64,000 nucleotides of DNA. It comes from Sphaerotilus mobilis (GTDB taxonomy: Bacteria; Pseudomonadota; Gammaproteobacteria; Burkholderiales; Burkholderiaceae_C). The stretch spans positions 806,001 to 870,000 of the forward strand of contig NZ_SGWV01000007.1 in NCBI RefSeq assembly GCF_004216565.1. The letters are read 5' to 3'. The notes under the pieces are model-generated. The model ran no database searches. It worked only from the letters and a program-made list of their open reading frames with translations, and was not told the origin of the DNA. The translations under genes were made by a program, and so were the position numbers. Positions 51,332-60,105 of this stretch are shown here, one piece after another. The first letter of the stretch is position 1. Each line of letters opens with the position of its first letter.

Positions 51332-52651
51332 GTGGGCATCGCTGCGCAGGAAACAGCGTTGCGCCGCGTCGGTCCAGGCCGCGTGTTCCTCGCCTTTGCT
51401 GTGGTGCAGGCCGGCCAGCGCGCCGTGCAGCAGCTTGCGCGTCAAGGTGGCCGACAGCAGCTGCAGCACCTCGTCGACCGGCGCGCCCCGGGTCAATGCG
51501 CGGCGGGCGCGTTGCAGCTCCTGTTCGCGCCAGGACTCGCCCTGTGCCAACACCGCCTGCACCAGCGGCACGCTGGCACGGCGGGCCAGCCAGAGGCGGA
51601 AATGGTCGACGCCGGCGTCGACCAGCGACTCGGCGGCCTGGACGGCCGCCAGCCGGCGTTCACCCCCCTCGGCGGCCCGGCTGGCCAGGTCGTCGACGGT
51701 GTAGAGGTAGACGTCATCGAGCCCACCGACCTCGGCCTCGATGTCGCGTGGCACGGCCAGGTCGAACATCAGCATCGGTCGGCGACGGCGCGCCCGGAGG
51801 GCCCGCTGCACGGCGCCCAGGCCGACCAGCGGCAGGCTGCTGGCGGTGCAGCTGACGATCAGGTCGAACTCGTGCAGGCGGCGATCCAGCCCGACCAGCG
51901 GCAGCGCCGTGCCGCCGAGCCGTCCGGCCAGGGCCTCGGCCCGCTCCAGGCTGCGGTTGGCCACCGCGATGGCGGCGGGCGCGCGGGCGGCCAGGTGGGT
52001 GGCCACGAGATCGATCATCTCGCCCGCGCCGATGAAGAGCACCCGCTGCTGGCTCAAGTCGCCGAAAAGCTGCAGGGCGATGCGCACGGCAGCAGCCGCC
52101 AGCGAGACCGGGTGCGCGCCGATCTCGGTGCCGCTGCGCACGGCCTTGGCGACCGCGAAGCTGCGCTGGAACAGCTGCTGCAAGGTGCCGCCCAGCATGC
52201 CGGCGGCATCGGCGGTGCGCACCGCCGTCTTGAGCTGTCCGAGGATCTGCGGCTCGCCCAGCACGGCCGAATCCAGCCCAGCGGCGACGCGGAAGGCGTG
52301 GCGGGCGACGTCGGCGTCCTGGTGCACATAGCGGTGCGGGCGCAGGTCGTCCGGGCCGGCACCGCCCTGGGCGGCAAACCAGGTTTCGACCGGCGCCAGC
52401 AGATCGGCCGCATCGGAGCCGCCGAGGTAGAGCTCGGTGCGGTTGCAGGTCGACAGCAGCGTCAGGCCGGTGGCCGGCGCACCACGCGCCAGCAGGTGCT
52501 CACGCAGCCCCTGCAGCGTCGACGCCAGCCGGTCGACCGGCACGGCGTAGCGGCCGCGCAGGTCCAGCGGTGCGCTGGCGTGGTTGAGACCCACCGCCAG
52601 CAGGCAAGACGGCGTCGAAGGGCTGCTCGCAGCCAAAGCCAGGGCGGTCAT
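51320..52651 (-). CDS. hemA: HemA, glutamyl-tRNA reductase
   Basis: 443 residues. GLNHASAPLDLRGR near residue 23 is the tRNA-substrate domain start, LLSTCNRTELYLGG near 64 carries the nucleophilic Cys, and VLFIGAGEMIDLVATHLAAR near 205 is the NADPH-binding motif. It makes glutamate-1-semialdehyde, the first committed step of tetrapyrrole synthesis by the C5 route. Placement inside the photosynthesis cluster next to bciA suggests control together with pigment synthesis. Whether it is the only hemA in the genome cannot be seen. Confidence 0.95.
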   Translation of the reverse strand: MTALALAASSPSTPSCLLAVGLNHASAPLDLRGRYAVPVDRLASTLQGLREHLLARGAPATGLTLLSTCNRTELYLGGSDAADLLAPVETWFAAQGGAGPDDLRPHRYVHQDADVARHAFRVAAGLDSAVLGEPQILGQLKTAVRTADAAGMLGGTLQQLFQRSFAVAKAVRSGTEIGAHPVSLAAAAVRIALQLFGDLSQQRVLFIGAGEMIDLVATHLAARAPAAIAVANRSLERAEALAGRLGGTALPLVGLDRRLHEFDLIVSCTASSLPLVGLGAVQRALRARRRRPMLMFDLAVPRDIEAEVGGLDDVYLYTVDDLASRAAEGGERRLAAVQAAESLVDAGVDHFRLWLARRASVPLVQAVLAQGESWREQELQRARRALTRGAPVDEVLQLLSATLTRKLLHGALAGLHHSKGEEHAAWTDAAQRCFLRSDAHGAG

Positions 52652-52706
52652 GGGTGAACCTTCGGGCGCTGCCCGTTGATCGTCGTCCCGGTTTGGTCCG
52701 ACGAAG

Positions 52707-53783
52707 TCATGCCGTTCTCCGTTCCGTCCGGCGGTCCGTTCTCGGTCCGCTGGCGAGTCGATCGAACAAGGTCAGCACGAACTCCGCAGCGCCCTGCGGC
52801 GCCGGTCCGGGCTGCTGCGCCACGGCGTCCAGCAAGGGCTGGTTGGCTGGCAACGGTGCGGCGCCCAGCGCAGCCGTGGACGGCCGCAGCAGCAGGCTGC
52901 CGCGCAGCACCAGCGCGAGCTTGTGACGGCCGCTCACACGGGCCCGCCGGCTGATGCCGTCGCCGCCAGCGGCACGCACGCGGTGACCGATGGCGGCGTA
53001 CATCAGGCGGGCGGCGTTGATGCCGGGCCGGCAGGCCAGCGGCAGGCTCGCCACCCCGGCGGCGGCGCGCGCGTACAAGCGATCGGCCTCGTCCAGCAGC
53101 TGCAGCACGACGGCTTCGACGCGGGCGTCACGTTGCCGTGTGGCGCGCCAGGCGGCGATGGCGGCATCGTCCATGCCGGCCTCGCGCAGCCAGGCCTTGG
53201 GCAGGTAGAGCCGACCCAGCCGCAGGTCGTCGCCCACATCGCGGGCGATGTTGGACAGTTGCATCGCCACGCCCAGGTCGCAGGCCCGCGCCAGGGCGTC
53301 GGGTGCACGGGTCTCCATCAGCAGACTCATCATCGCGCCGACCGATCCAGCCACCCGGGCGGCGTAGGCCTGCAGCTCGGCCAGGGTCTCGTACTCGCGG
53401 CCCTCGGCATCCCATGCCAGGCCGTCGAGCAGGAACTCGGGCAAGGCCTTGGGGATGGCATAGGCGACGACCACGCCGGCCAGGGCACGGTCGGCCGCCA
53501 CCGGCTCGGGCTGGCCGGCATAGAGACGGTCGAGCCGGCGCTGCAGCCGGCGCACGGCTTCATGGGGGCCAGCGGGTGCCGGGCTGTCGTCGACCGCGTC
53601 ATCGGCCAGCCGGCAGAAGCCATAGAGCGCGCTGGCGGGTGCCCGGACCCTGACCGGCAAGAGCAGCGAGGCGGCGTGGAAGGTGCGGCTGTTGTGCCGC
53701 AGCAGCGTGCGGCAGGCGGCCACATCGGACCACCAGTGCTGGGCCAGCGCCGGCTCAAGCGAGGCGATGGGCGGCGTGGGCAT
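52707..53783 (-). CDS. crtB: CrtB, phytoene synthase
   Basis: 358 residues from ATG 53783, overlapping the crtI end by 29 bases. The two Asp-rich motifs are ADDAVDDS near residue 62 and NIARDVGDDLRLGRLYLP near 175. It condenses two geranylgeranyl diphosphates into phytoene. The C-terminus has an unusual run of RTDRRTERRTA. It forms an operon with crtI. Confidence 0.95.
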   Translation of the reverse strand: MPTPPIASLEPALAQHWWSDVAACRTLLRHNSRTFHAASLLLPVRVRAPASALYGFCRLADDAVDDSPAPAGPHEAVRRLQRRLDRLYAGQPEPVAADRALAGVVVAYAIPKALPEFLLDGLAWDAEGREYETLAELQAYAARVAGSVGAMMSLLMETRAPDALARACDLGVAMQLSNIARDVGDDLRLGRLYLPKAWLREAGMDDAAIAAWRATRQRDARVEAVVLQLLDEADRLYARAAAGVASLPLACRPGINAARLMYAAIGHRVRAAGGDGISRRARVSGRHKLALVLRGSLLLRPSTAALGAAPLPANQPLLDAVAQQPGPAPQGAAEFVLTLFDRLASGPRTDRRTERRTA

Positions 53784-55374
53784 GCGGACTTTCGTGGCGG
53801 TCGTGGCGGTCGTCGTCCGTGGCGGCGTCGGGGCGGCGCAGCGCATCGGCGTGCGGCACGATGCGGTCGAGCACCTTGGCCGAGCTGAGCACACCCGGCA
53901 CGCCCGCACCGGGATGGGTGCCAGCGCCCACGAGGTAGAGCCGGTCGACTTCTTCGCTGCGGTTGTGCGGGCGGAACCAGGCGCTCTGCGTCAGCACCGG
54001 CTCGAAGGAGAAGGCCGCGCCGTGGACGCTGCCCAGGCGGTCCTGGAAGTCCTGCGGCGTCATCAGGCGCGAGGTCGCGAGCTGCGCCCCCAGGCCCGGC
54101 AGCAGCGTCTCTTCCAGCCTTTGCTGGATCAGCTGGCGGTAGGGCTCGGCCCGCACACGCCAGTCGACCTTGGCGCCCAGGTGCGGCACGGGGGCCAGCA
54201 CGTAGAAGGCGTCGCAGCCGGCAGGCGCCAGGCTGGGGTCGGTGGCGGTCGGGCGGTGCAGGTAGAGGCTGAAGTCGTCGGCCAGGTGCTTGCGGCGGAA
54301 GATGTCGTCCAGCAGCGGCCGGTAACGCGGCCCGAGCACGATCGAGTGATGCGCCACGTCCGGGTACTGGCAGCGGGTGCCGAAGTACCAGACGAACAGG
54401 CTCATCGAATAACGCGCGCGGCGCAGGCGCCGGTCGGTCCAGCGGCGTCGGTGCTGGGCCGGCAACAGGTCGCGGTAGGTCGCGGCGGCGTCGGCGTTGG
54501 AGACCACGACATCGGCCGCCAGCCGTTCGCCGCTGGCCAGCCGCACGCCACAGGCGGCACCGTTTTCGACCAGGATCTCGCGCACGCCCTCGTTGCAACG
54601 CAGCGCCCCGCCCTGCCCTTCGATCAGGCCGACCAGGCCACGCACCAGCGAGCCGGTGCCGCCCATCGCGAAATGCACGCCCCAGCGCCGCTCCAGGTAG
54701 GCGATCAGGCAATAGACCGCCGTGGTGCTGTAGGGATTGCCGCCCACCAGCAGCGACTGGAAGGTCAGGATGACGCGCAGCTTCTCGTTGCGGACGTGGC
54801 GCGCGGCCAGGCCGTGCACGGTGCGCCAGCCTTCGAGCTTGAGCAGGTCGGGCAGCACGCGGGCCATGTCGGTCCAGCGGTCGAAGGGCACGTCACCCAG
54901 CTGTTCGAAGCCGACCTTGTAGATCGCCTCGCTGGCACGCACAAAGGCCTCGTAGCCTTCGACGTCATCGGGCGCGATGCGGGCGACCTCGCGGCGCATC
55001 GCCTCGGCGTCGCCGCAGTGGTCGAACACGGTGCCGTCGTCGAAACGGATGCGGTAGAAGGGCGTGATCGGCCGCAGGTCGACGTCATCGGCCAGCCTGC
55101 GCCCGCACAGCGTCCACAGCTCCTCGAACAGGAAGGGCGCGGTGATGACGGTCGGGCCGGCGTCGAAGGTGTAGCCGTCCTGCTGGTGCACATAGGCCCG
55201 GCCGCCAGGCGCGTCGAGCTGCTCCAGCACGGTGACGCGATAGCCCCGGGCGCCCAGCCGCACGGCGGCCGCCAGTCCGCCAAAGCCGCTGCCGATGACG
55301 ACCGCGTGCGGGCGGCGGTCGCTGGCGCTCGCCGGGACATGCGGGCTTCGTGGGTCGGCTGCAACTGTCAACAT
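53755..55374 (-). CDS. crtI: CrtI, phytoene desaturase
   Basis: 539 residues from ATG 55374. FAD motif VVIGSGFGGLAAAVRLGARGYRV near residue 23 and C-terminal LYLVGAGTHPGAGVPGVLSSAKV near 485. It converts phytoene to neurosporene and/or lycopene. The open frame continues upstream to 55518 but crosses the promoter and bchO. The best promoter places the transcription start at or within a few bases of the ATG, so the message may be leaderless. Confidence 0.95.
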   Translation of the reverse strand: MLTVAADPRSPHVPASASDRRPHAVVIGSGFGGLAAAVRLGARGYRVTVLEQLDAPGGRAYVHQQDGYTFDAGPTVITAPFLFEELWTLCGRRLADDVDLRPITPFYRIRFDDGTVFDHCGDAEAMRREVARIAPDDVEGYEAFVRASEAIYKVGFEQLGDVPFDRWTDMARVLPDLLKLEGWRTVHGLAARHVRNEKLRVILTFQSLLVGGNPYSTTAVYCLIAYLERRWGVHFAMGGTGSLVRGLVGLIEGQGGALRCNEGVREILVENGAACGVRLASGERLAADVVVSNADAAATYRDLLPAQHRRRWTDRRLRRARYSMSLFVWYFGTRCQYPDVAHHSIVLGPRYRPLLDDIFRRKHLADDFSLYLHRPTATDPSLAPAGCDAFYVLAPVPHLGAKVDWRVRAEPYRQLIQQRLEETLLPGLGAQLATSRLMTPQDFQDRLGSVHGAAFSFEPVLTQSAWFRPHNRSEEVDRLYLVGAGTHPGAGVPGVLSSAKVLDRIVPHADALRRPDAATDDDRHDRHESPHAHAAHRLA

Positions 55375-55380
55375 GACTTG

Positions 55381-55409
55381 ATCATATGAATGTAAAGTCA
55401 AGTTGACAA
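55381..55409 (-). promoter_or_regulatory. crtI promoter
   Basis: On the minus strand, -35 TTGTCA (55409-55404, five of six consensus bases), 17-base spacer, -10 TATGAT (55386-55381, five of six). The expected start of transcription falls at about 55374, the first base of the crtI start codon. Confidence 0.7.
55391..55408. promoter_or_regulatory. PpsR/CrtJ operator between crtI and bchO
   Basis: TGTAAAGTCAAGTTGACA fits TGT-N12-ACA exactly and lies over the -35 box and spacer of the crtI promoter, ending one base before the bchO ATG. Binding would block crtI transcription and could also affect bchO. Confidence 0.8.
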
Positions 55410-56272
55410 TGCCGGATCGACCCTTGCCCCCACCCACCGAGACCGTGCGCGCCGCCGGCCTGCGCTGGGGTCTGCGGCGGCTCGGTCGCGGCCCGCGCCT
55501 GCTGCTGCTGCACGGCACCGGCTCATCGGGCGATTCCTGGCTGGCGGTGGCGCAGCGGCTGGCGTCCCACCATGAGGTCTGGCTGCCCGACCTGCCCGGC
55601 CACGGCCGCAGCGAGGCCTATGCCGACCGCCATGCCAGCTTGCCACGCATGGCCGACTCGTTGGCCGCCCTGCTGAGTGCACACGACGGCGCACCCGACC
55701 TAGTCGCCGCCCATTCGGCCGGCGCGGCGGTGATGCTGCAGATGGTGCTGGACCGCCGCATCGCCCCCCGTGGCCTGCTGGCGGTCAATGGCGCGCTGGC
55801 GCCACTGCCGGGGCTGGCAGCGGCCGTCTTCCCGCCGCTGGCCCGGCTGATCGGTGCGAGCGACTGGCTACCCCGGCTGGCGGCGCGTCAGGCAGCCCGG
55901 CCGACGGCGCTGGCGCGGCTGATCGCGTCCACCGGCTCACGGCTGGGCGAGGCCGATGTCGCGCGCTACCGCGCCCTGCTGACCCAGCACAGCCATGTGC
56001 GCGGCGCCCTGGACATGATGGGCGCCTGGCAGCTCGACGCACTGCTGGCCGGCCTGCCGCGCCTGCCCGTGCCCCTGTGGCTCGCAGCCGGCACGCGCGA
56101 CGGCACGGTCCCCTGCAGCCAGTCAGCCCGGCTCGCACCACGCATCCCACAAGCGCGCTACCTGCCCCTCGACGGCCTCGGCCACCTGGCGCACGAGGAA
56201 GCGCCGGACCGCATCGCGGCCCTGATCACCGAGCTGCACCGGGCGGTGCTCCCTTCGCCCGCCCGGCCCTAG
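55409..56272 (+). CDS. bchO: BchO, alpha/beta hydrolase associated with magnesium chelation
   Basis: 287 residues. Alpha/beta-hydrolase marks: LLLLHGTGSSGDSWLAVAQRL near residue 32, VAAHSAGAAVMLQMV near 100 (nucleophile elbow, Ser) and a final LGHLAHEEAPDRIAALI (His). It is always found near bchID in purple bacteria and is called a putative magnesium chelatase accessory protein. ATG 55409 is preferred over TTG 55403. No clear ribosome site is seen. The REP array begins at its stop codon. Confidence 0.9.
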   Translation: MPDRPLPPPTETVRAAGLRWGLRRLGRGPRLLLLHGTGSSGDSWLAVAQRLASHHEVWLPDLPGHGRSEAYADRHASLPRMADSLAALLSAHDGAPDLVAAHSAGAAVMLQMVLDRRIAPRGLLAVNGALAPLPGLAAAVFPPLARLIGASDWLPRLAARQAARPTALARLIASTGSRLGEADVARYRALLTQHSHVRGALDMMGAWQLDALLAGLPRLPVPLWLAAGTRDGTVPCSQSARLAPRIPQARYLPLDGLGHLAHEEAPDRIAALITELHRAVLPSPARP

Positions 56273-56915
56273 CGCCGGGCGCGTTAGACGCGGTTTTGGA
56301 TCGGCGCGCGCCGGCACCAGCCCGTCGGACACGGGGTGTCCGACCTACCGGGCCGGACAGGATCGGCAACCAAGGCGCCGAAGACGACCGTGGCCAAGCG
56401 CCGGGGACGTTGAACGCGGTATTGAATCGGCGCGCACCAGCATGGCCGGTGTGTGAAAACACGAATGCCTTGTCCAACCGGTAGGTCGGACACCCCGTGT
56501 CCGACGGGGTGGTGCCGATGGGCCTCCAGACCGAATCGGCGACCGAGGCGCCGGAGACGACCGTGGTCAAGCGCCGGGTGCATCCAACGCGGTTTTGCAT
56601 CGGCGCGCAACGGCATGCCCGGTGTGTGAAAACACGAATGCCTTGTCCAACCGGTAGGTCGGACACCCCGTGTCCGACGGGGTGGTACCGATGGGCCTCC
56701 GGACCGAACCGGCGACCAAGGCACCGGAGACGACCGTGGCCGAGCGCCGGGGACGTTGAACGCGGTTTTGGATCGACGCGCGCGTCGGCATGCCCGGTGT
56801 GTGAAAACACGAATGCCTCGGCCAACCGGTAGGTCGGACACCCCGTGTCCGACGGGGTGGTACCGATGGGCCTCCGGACCGAACCGGTGACCAAGGCACC
56901 GGAGACGACCGTGGG
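56273..56915. repeat. REP array 2 filling the bchO-bchD gap
   Basis: Four hairpins of the same family as in array 1. The first (56324-56344) points like array 1; the other three are inverted, with GTAG feet at 56481, 56654 and 56829 (spacing 173 and 175). These units are about 38 bases longer than the 136-bp units because they carry an extra GCATGCCCGGTGTGTGAAAA segment. The array runs exactly from the bchO stop to the bchD stop and leaves no other intergenic DNA. It probably also ends or stabilises both converging transcripts. Confidence 0.95.
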
Positions 56916-58685
56916 CTAGGTCAGCGACTGCACCGCCGCTGACAGCGCCCTGGCCTGGCCCAGCGGCAAGGCGAGGTAGTGGCCGGCCATGGCCTGCGCC
57001 AGCGCGCGGGCCGGGGCTTGCGGGCGGGGCGAGGTGTCGATCAGGAGGCTGCGCACCCCCGTCGACGCCAGGCGACGCGCGGCACCCAGGGCGTCCTGCA
57101 TGGCGCGTTCACGGCCGGGTTGACCGGCGTGGTCGATGTTGGCGCGGGCGTCGGTCAGGAAGACCAGCTGGGCCCGGCCGGACTCGCTGGCCTGCAGGCG
57201 CAGCGCCAGTTCGGTCGCCGCCGCGATGCCTTGCGACAGCGGCGTGCCACCGCCGCCCGGCAGGGCCGACAACGCCCGGCGCGCCCGCACCAGCGAACGG
57301 GTCGGCGCCAGCAGGGTCTCGGCGCGTTTGCCCCGGAAGGCGATCAGCGCAACCTGGTCGCGCCGCACATAGCAGTCGGCCAGCAGCAGTTCGACGGCAC
57401 CCTTGGCCTCGGCCAGCCGGTGCAGGGCTTGCGAGCCGGAGGCGTCGACGACGAAGACGGTGGTGGTCGGCTGCGGCCGCCGCAGGCGCCGCACATGCAG
57501 GTCGTCGCGGCGCAGCAGCAGGCGGGTCGATGCCGGCGGCAGGTCGGCGGCTTCGCGGGCCTCGCGGCGCAGCCGTTGCCAAGGCACGGCTGCGCGCAAG
57601 GTGGCGAGCAGATCCAGCCGGGCGCCGTCGCGCGGCAAGCCCCGGCGCGCGCCCACCGGCCGACCGCCGCTGCGACTGGCCACGGACGTGCCCATGCGGC
57701 CCGCGCCCGCGCTGCTGCGCCGGGCCTTGCCAGCGGCCAGCCGCGCCAGCAGGTCGGGCGGCAAGGCGGCCAGGGCGGCGGCGACGAGCTGATCGGTCTG
57801 GATGGCCGACTCGCCAGGCTCGGCCGGCGGTTCCGGCGCGGGGTCGGTGGGGGGCGACGCAGCCGCATCGGCCGGCGGCGGTGGGGTCTCGGCGGCGTTG
57901 GGCGCCGGTGCCTGATCGGGCTCCTGCTCAGGCTCGGCCGGCGCCTGCGGCAAGGCGCGGGCGCGAGGTGCGAGCACCAGCCGGGCGGCGAACTCGGCAT
58001 CGTCCTGAGTGACCCGGTCGCGGCCCTCGCAGGCGGCGGACAAGCAGGCGAGTCGCCAGGCCTGCCAGGCCGGGCGCATGGAATCGAGCCCCAGGGCCTG
58101 AGCGGCGGCGCACAGCGCTTCGACCGCATCCGCGTCGAAGGGGATGGTGGCCAGCGTGGCGCGGGCTGCTGCCGGGTCGAAGGTCCGTTCAGGCGATGGG
58201 CCCGGCTCGGCGGGCATCACGTCGCCGCGCAAGACCAGCGCCAGCCGTTCGGCCAGCGGTGCAGCCAGGCTCTCGTCGGCGTCGACGCCTTCGTCGAGCG
58301 CCAGCAGCAGCGCGCCGGTGTCGACCGCAGCGGCCAGCCGCGCCACCAGGCCGGCACTCGCGCGTTCGGCCATGGGCAGCAGCAGGACGCCACCCCGGGC
58401 CTGTTCGATCAGGCCGGTGCTGTGCACCGGTCTCCCGGCGGCCAGGCTGGCAGCGAGGTCGAGGCCGCCTTGCAGGCGTTCGTCATCGATCTGCAGCGGC
58501 AGGCGCCGCCACGGCGTGTCGGCCGGCCAAGCGGCGCGCAGCCGGGCCAGCACGGCGTCCCGGGCCTCGCCCGCCGGGCCTCGCAGCCAGACACCGCCCA
58601 GCCCGGCCGGGTCGAGCGCGAGCAGGCGGGCGACGCGGGTGACGTCTCGAGTGGGGTCGTCAGGCGGCACGGGCGGCGCTGTCAT
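56916..58685 (-). CDS. bchD: BchD, magnesium chelatase subunit D
   Basis: 589 residues from ATG 58685. An AAA-like N-terminal domain with a degenerate nucleotide site (GVWLRGPAGEARDAVL) is followed by an acidic proline-rich linker (about residues 265-310) and a C-terminal von Willebrand A domain with MIDAS motif VVDASGSQAL near 413. It forms the ring with BchI that drives magnesium insertion by BchH into protoporphyrin IX. It lies 13 bases after bchI. Its stop codon directly abuts REP array 2. Confidence 0.94.
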   Translation of the reverse strand: MTAPPVPPDDPTRDVTRVARLLALDPAGLGGVWLRGPAGEARDAVLARLRAAWPADTPWRRLPLQIDDERLQGGLDLAASLAAGRPVHSTGLIEQARGGVLLLPMAERASAGLVARLAAAVDTGALLLALDEGVDADESLAAPLAERLALVLRGDVMPAEPGPSPERTFDPAAARATLATIPFDADAVEALCAAAQALGLDSMRPAWQAWRLACLSAACEGRDRVTQDDAEFAARLVLAPRARALPQAPAEPEQEPDQAPAPNAAETPPPPADAAASPPTDPAPEPPAEPGESAIQTDQLVAAALAALPPDLLARLAAGKARRSSAGAGRMGTSVASRSGGRPVGARRGLPRDGARLDLLATLRAAVPWQRLRREAREAADLPPASTRLLLRRDDLHVRRLRRPQPTTTVFVVDASGSQALHRLAEAKGAVELLLADCYVRRDQVALIAFRGKRAETLLAPTRSLVRARRALSALPGGGGTPLSQGIAAATELALRLQASESGRAQLVFLTDARANIDHAGQPGRERAMQDALGAARRLASTGVRSLLIDTSPRPQAPARALAQAMAGHYLALPLGQARALSAAVQSLT

Positions 58686-58698
58686 GGCAGCCGGCGCG

Positions 58699-59715
58699 TC
58701 AGGCCGGCTCGAACAGCTCGCCGATCGCCCGCTCGATGCGGTCGGCCGAGCCGGTCTCGTCCAAGGGGTTGCGGCGCAGCCGGTGGCGCAGCGCGGGTGC
58801 GGCGACCTGACGCAGGTGGGCATCGGTGACATGCTCGGCGCCGTCGAGCGCCGCTGCGGCACGGGCCGCGCGCATCAGGGTCAGCTCGCCGCGCAGGCCG
58901 TCGCTGCCGACCGCCTGGCAGAGCCGGGCGGCCCTCTCGAGCACCGCGTCGGGCACGGCCAGCTCGGCCAGCCGGGTGCGACCCCGTTCGATGCGGCGGC
59001 GCACCGCCGCATCCTCGCGGGCGAAGCGCGAGGCAAACGCTTCGGGGTCGCGCTCATAGGCGTCGCGGCGCTTGACGATCTCGACCCGCTCGGCAATGGC
59101 CGTGGGCGTGCGGACCTCCACCGACAGGCCGAAGCGGTCCAGCAGCTGGGGCCGCAACTCGCCCTCTTCCGGGTTGCCGCTGCCGACCAGCACGAAGCGG
59201 GCGGGGTGGCGCACGCTCAGGCCTTCACGCTCGACCACGTTCTCGCCGGATGCGGCGACGTCGATCAGCAGGTCGACCAGGTGGTCTTCCAGCAGGTTGA
59301 CCTCGTCGATGTAGAGAAAGCCCCGGTTGGCGCGGGCCAGCAGGCCGGGCTCGAAAGCCTTGATGCCCTGACCCAGCGCCCGTTCAAGGTCCAGCGCGCC
59401 GACCACGCGGTCTTCGCTGGCGCCCAGCGGCAGGTCGACCACCGGCACGGGCACCCGCTCGACCCGGGCCGGACGCAGGCGGGCGCAGTCCGAGCAGATC
59501 ATCCGGCCGGCCGGATCGCAGTGGTAGGCGCAGCCCCGCACCGCACGCATGGTCGGCAGCAGGGCGGCTAGGCCGCGCACCGCCGTCGACTTGCCGGTGC
59601 CGCGGTCACCCAGCACCAGCACGCCGCCGATGGCCGGCTCGATCGCGGCGATCAGGATCGCCAGCTTCATCTCCTGCTGGCCGACGATGGCAGAAAACGG
59701 ATAGGGCACGGACAT
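58699..59715 (-). CDS. bchI: BchI, magnesium chelatase ATPase subunit I
   Basis: 338 residues. Walker A GDRGTGKSTAVRGLAALLP near residue 37, Walker B NRGFLYIDEVNLLEDHLVD near 133 and the sensor region FVLVGSGNPEEGELRPQLLDRFGLSVEV near 163. Hexameric AAA+ motor of magnesium chelatase in bacteriochlorophyll synthesis. Forms an operon with bchD. Confidence 0.96.
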   Translation of the reverse strand: MSVPYPFSAIVGQQEMKLAILIAAIEPAIGGVLVLGDRGTGKSTAVRGLAALLPTMRAVRGCAYHCDPAGRMICSDCARLRPARVERVPVPVVDLPLGASEDRVVGALDLERALGQGIKAFEPGLLARANRGFLYIDEVNLLEDHLVDLLIDVAASGENVVEREGLSVRHPARFVLVGSGNPEEGELRPQLLDRFGLSVEVRTPTAIAERVEIVKRRDAYERDPEAFASRFAREDAAVRRRIERGRTRLAELAVPDAVLERAARLCQAVGSDGLRGELTLMRAARAAAALDGAEHVTDAHLRQVAAPALRHRLRRNPLDETGSADRIERAIGELFEPA

Positions 59716-59796
59716 GGTGGGGGGCCTCGGGCCGGGTCGTTGGACGTGAGCGTGGCGTGAACGGAATCTGACCGTCAGGGCGATGCATGGGCCCGG

Positions 59797-60105
59797 TCAG
59801 GCCTTCTTGACGTAGGCGTTGCACCAGCCCTTGGCCGCCACCTGCTTGCCGGCGAACAAGGGGCAGGCGCCCGATGCCGCGCCGGCCTTGCCCTGGTAGA
59901 GCTGGCAGCCGCTGCAGACCGAGCCGGCGACGTACTTGGGCTGCTTGGCCTTGTCGACCTTGCTGCCGTCGGCCGCATACCCCAGCGCGGCGGCGGTGGC
60001 GTCCTTCTCGTCGACCATGGCCTGGGCCTGAGCAAGGCCCGGTGCGGCCAGCACGGCGCTGCCCAGCCAGGGCACGAGGCGGATGAAGTGGCGGCGGTTG
60101 TTCAT
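59797..60105 (-). CDS. hip: high-potential iron-sulfur protein (HiPIP)
   Basis: 102 residues from ATG 60105. A Tat signal (NNRRHFIRLVP) precedes a mature domain of about 60 residues. The four cluster cysteines are in VCSGCQLYQ, GACPLF and KGWCNAY with HiPIP spacing. It holds a 4Fe-4S cluster and carries electrons in the periplasm, in several purple bacteria to the reaction-centre cytochrome encoded here by pufC. Its ATG overlaps the stop of orf108. Confidence 0.94.
   Translation of the reverse strand: MNNRRHFIRLVPWLGSAVLAAPGLAQAQAMVDEKDATAAALGYAADGSKVDKAKQPKYVAGSVCSGCQLYQGKAGAASGACPLFAGKQVAAKGWCNAYVKKA

Noticed and set aside
53755-55518. Longer crtI starting at 55518
   Set aside because: The extension crosses the promoter, the PpsR motif and the bchO coding region. 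ATG 55374 precedes the FAD motif at the usual distance.
56226-56899. Minus-strand open frames of 110-222 codons over the second repeat array
   Set aside because: Same origin as the frames in array 1: repeated GC-rich DNA without stops, continuing into bchO on the opposite strand.
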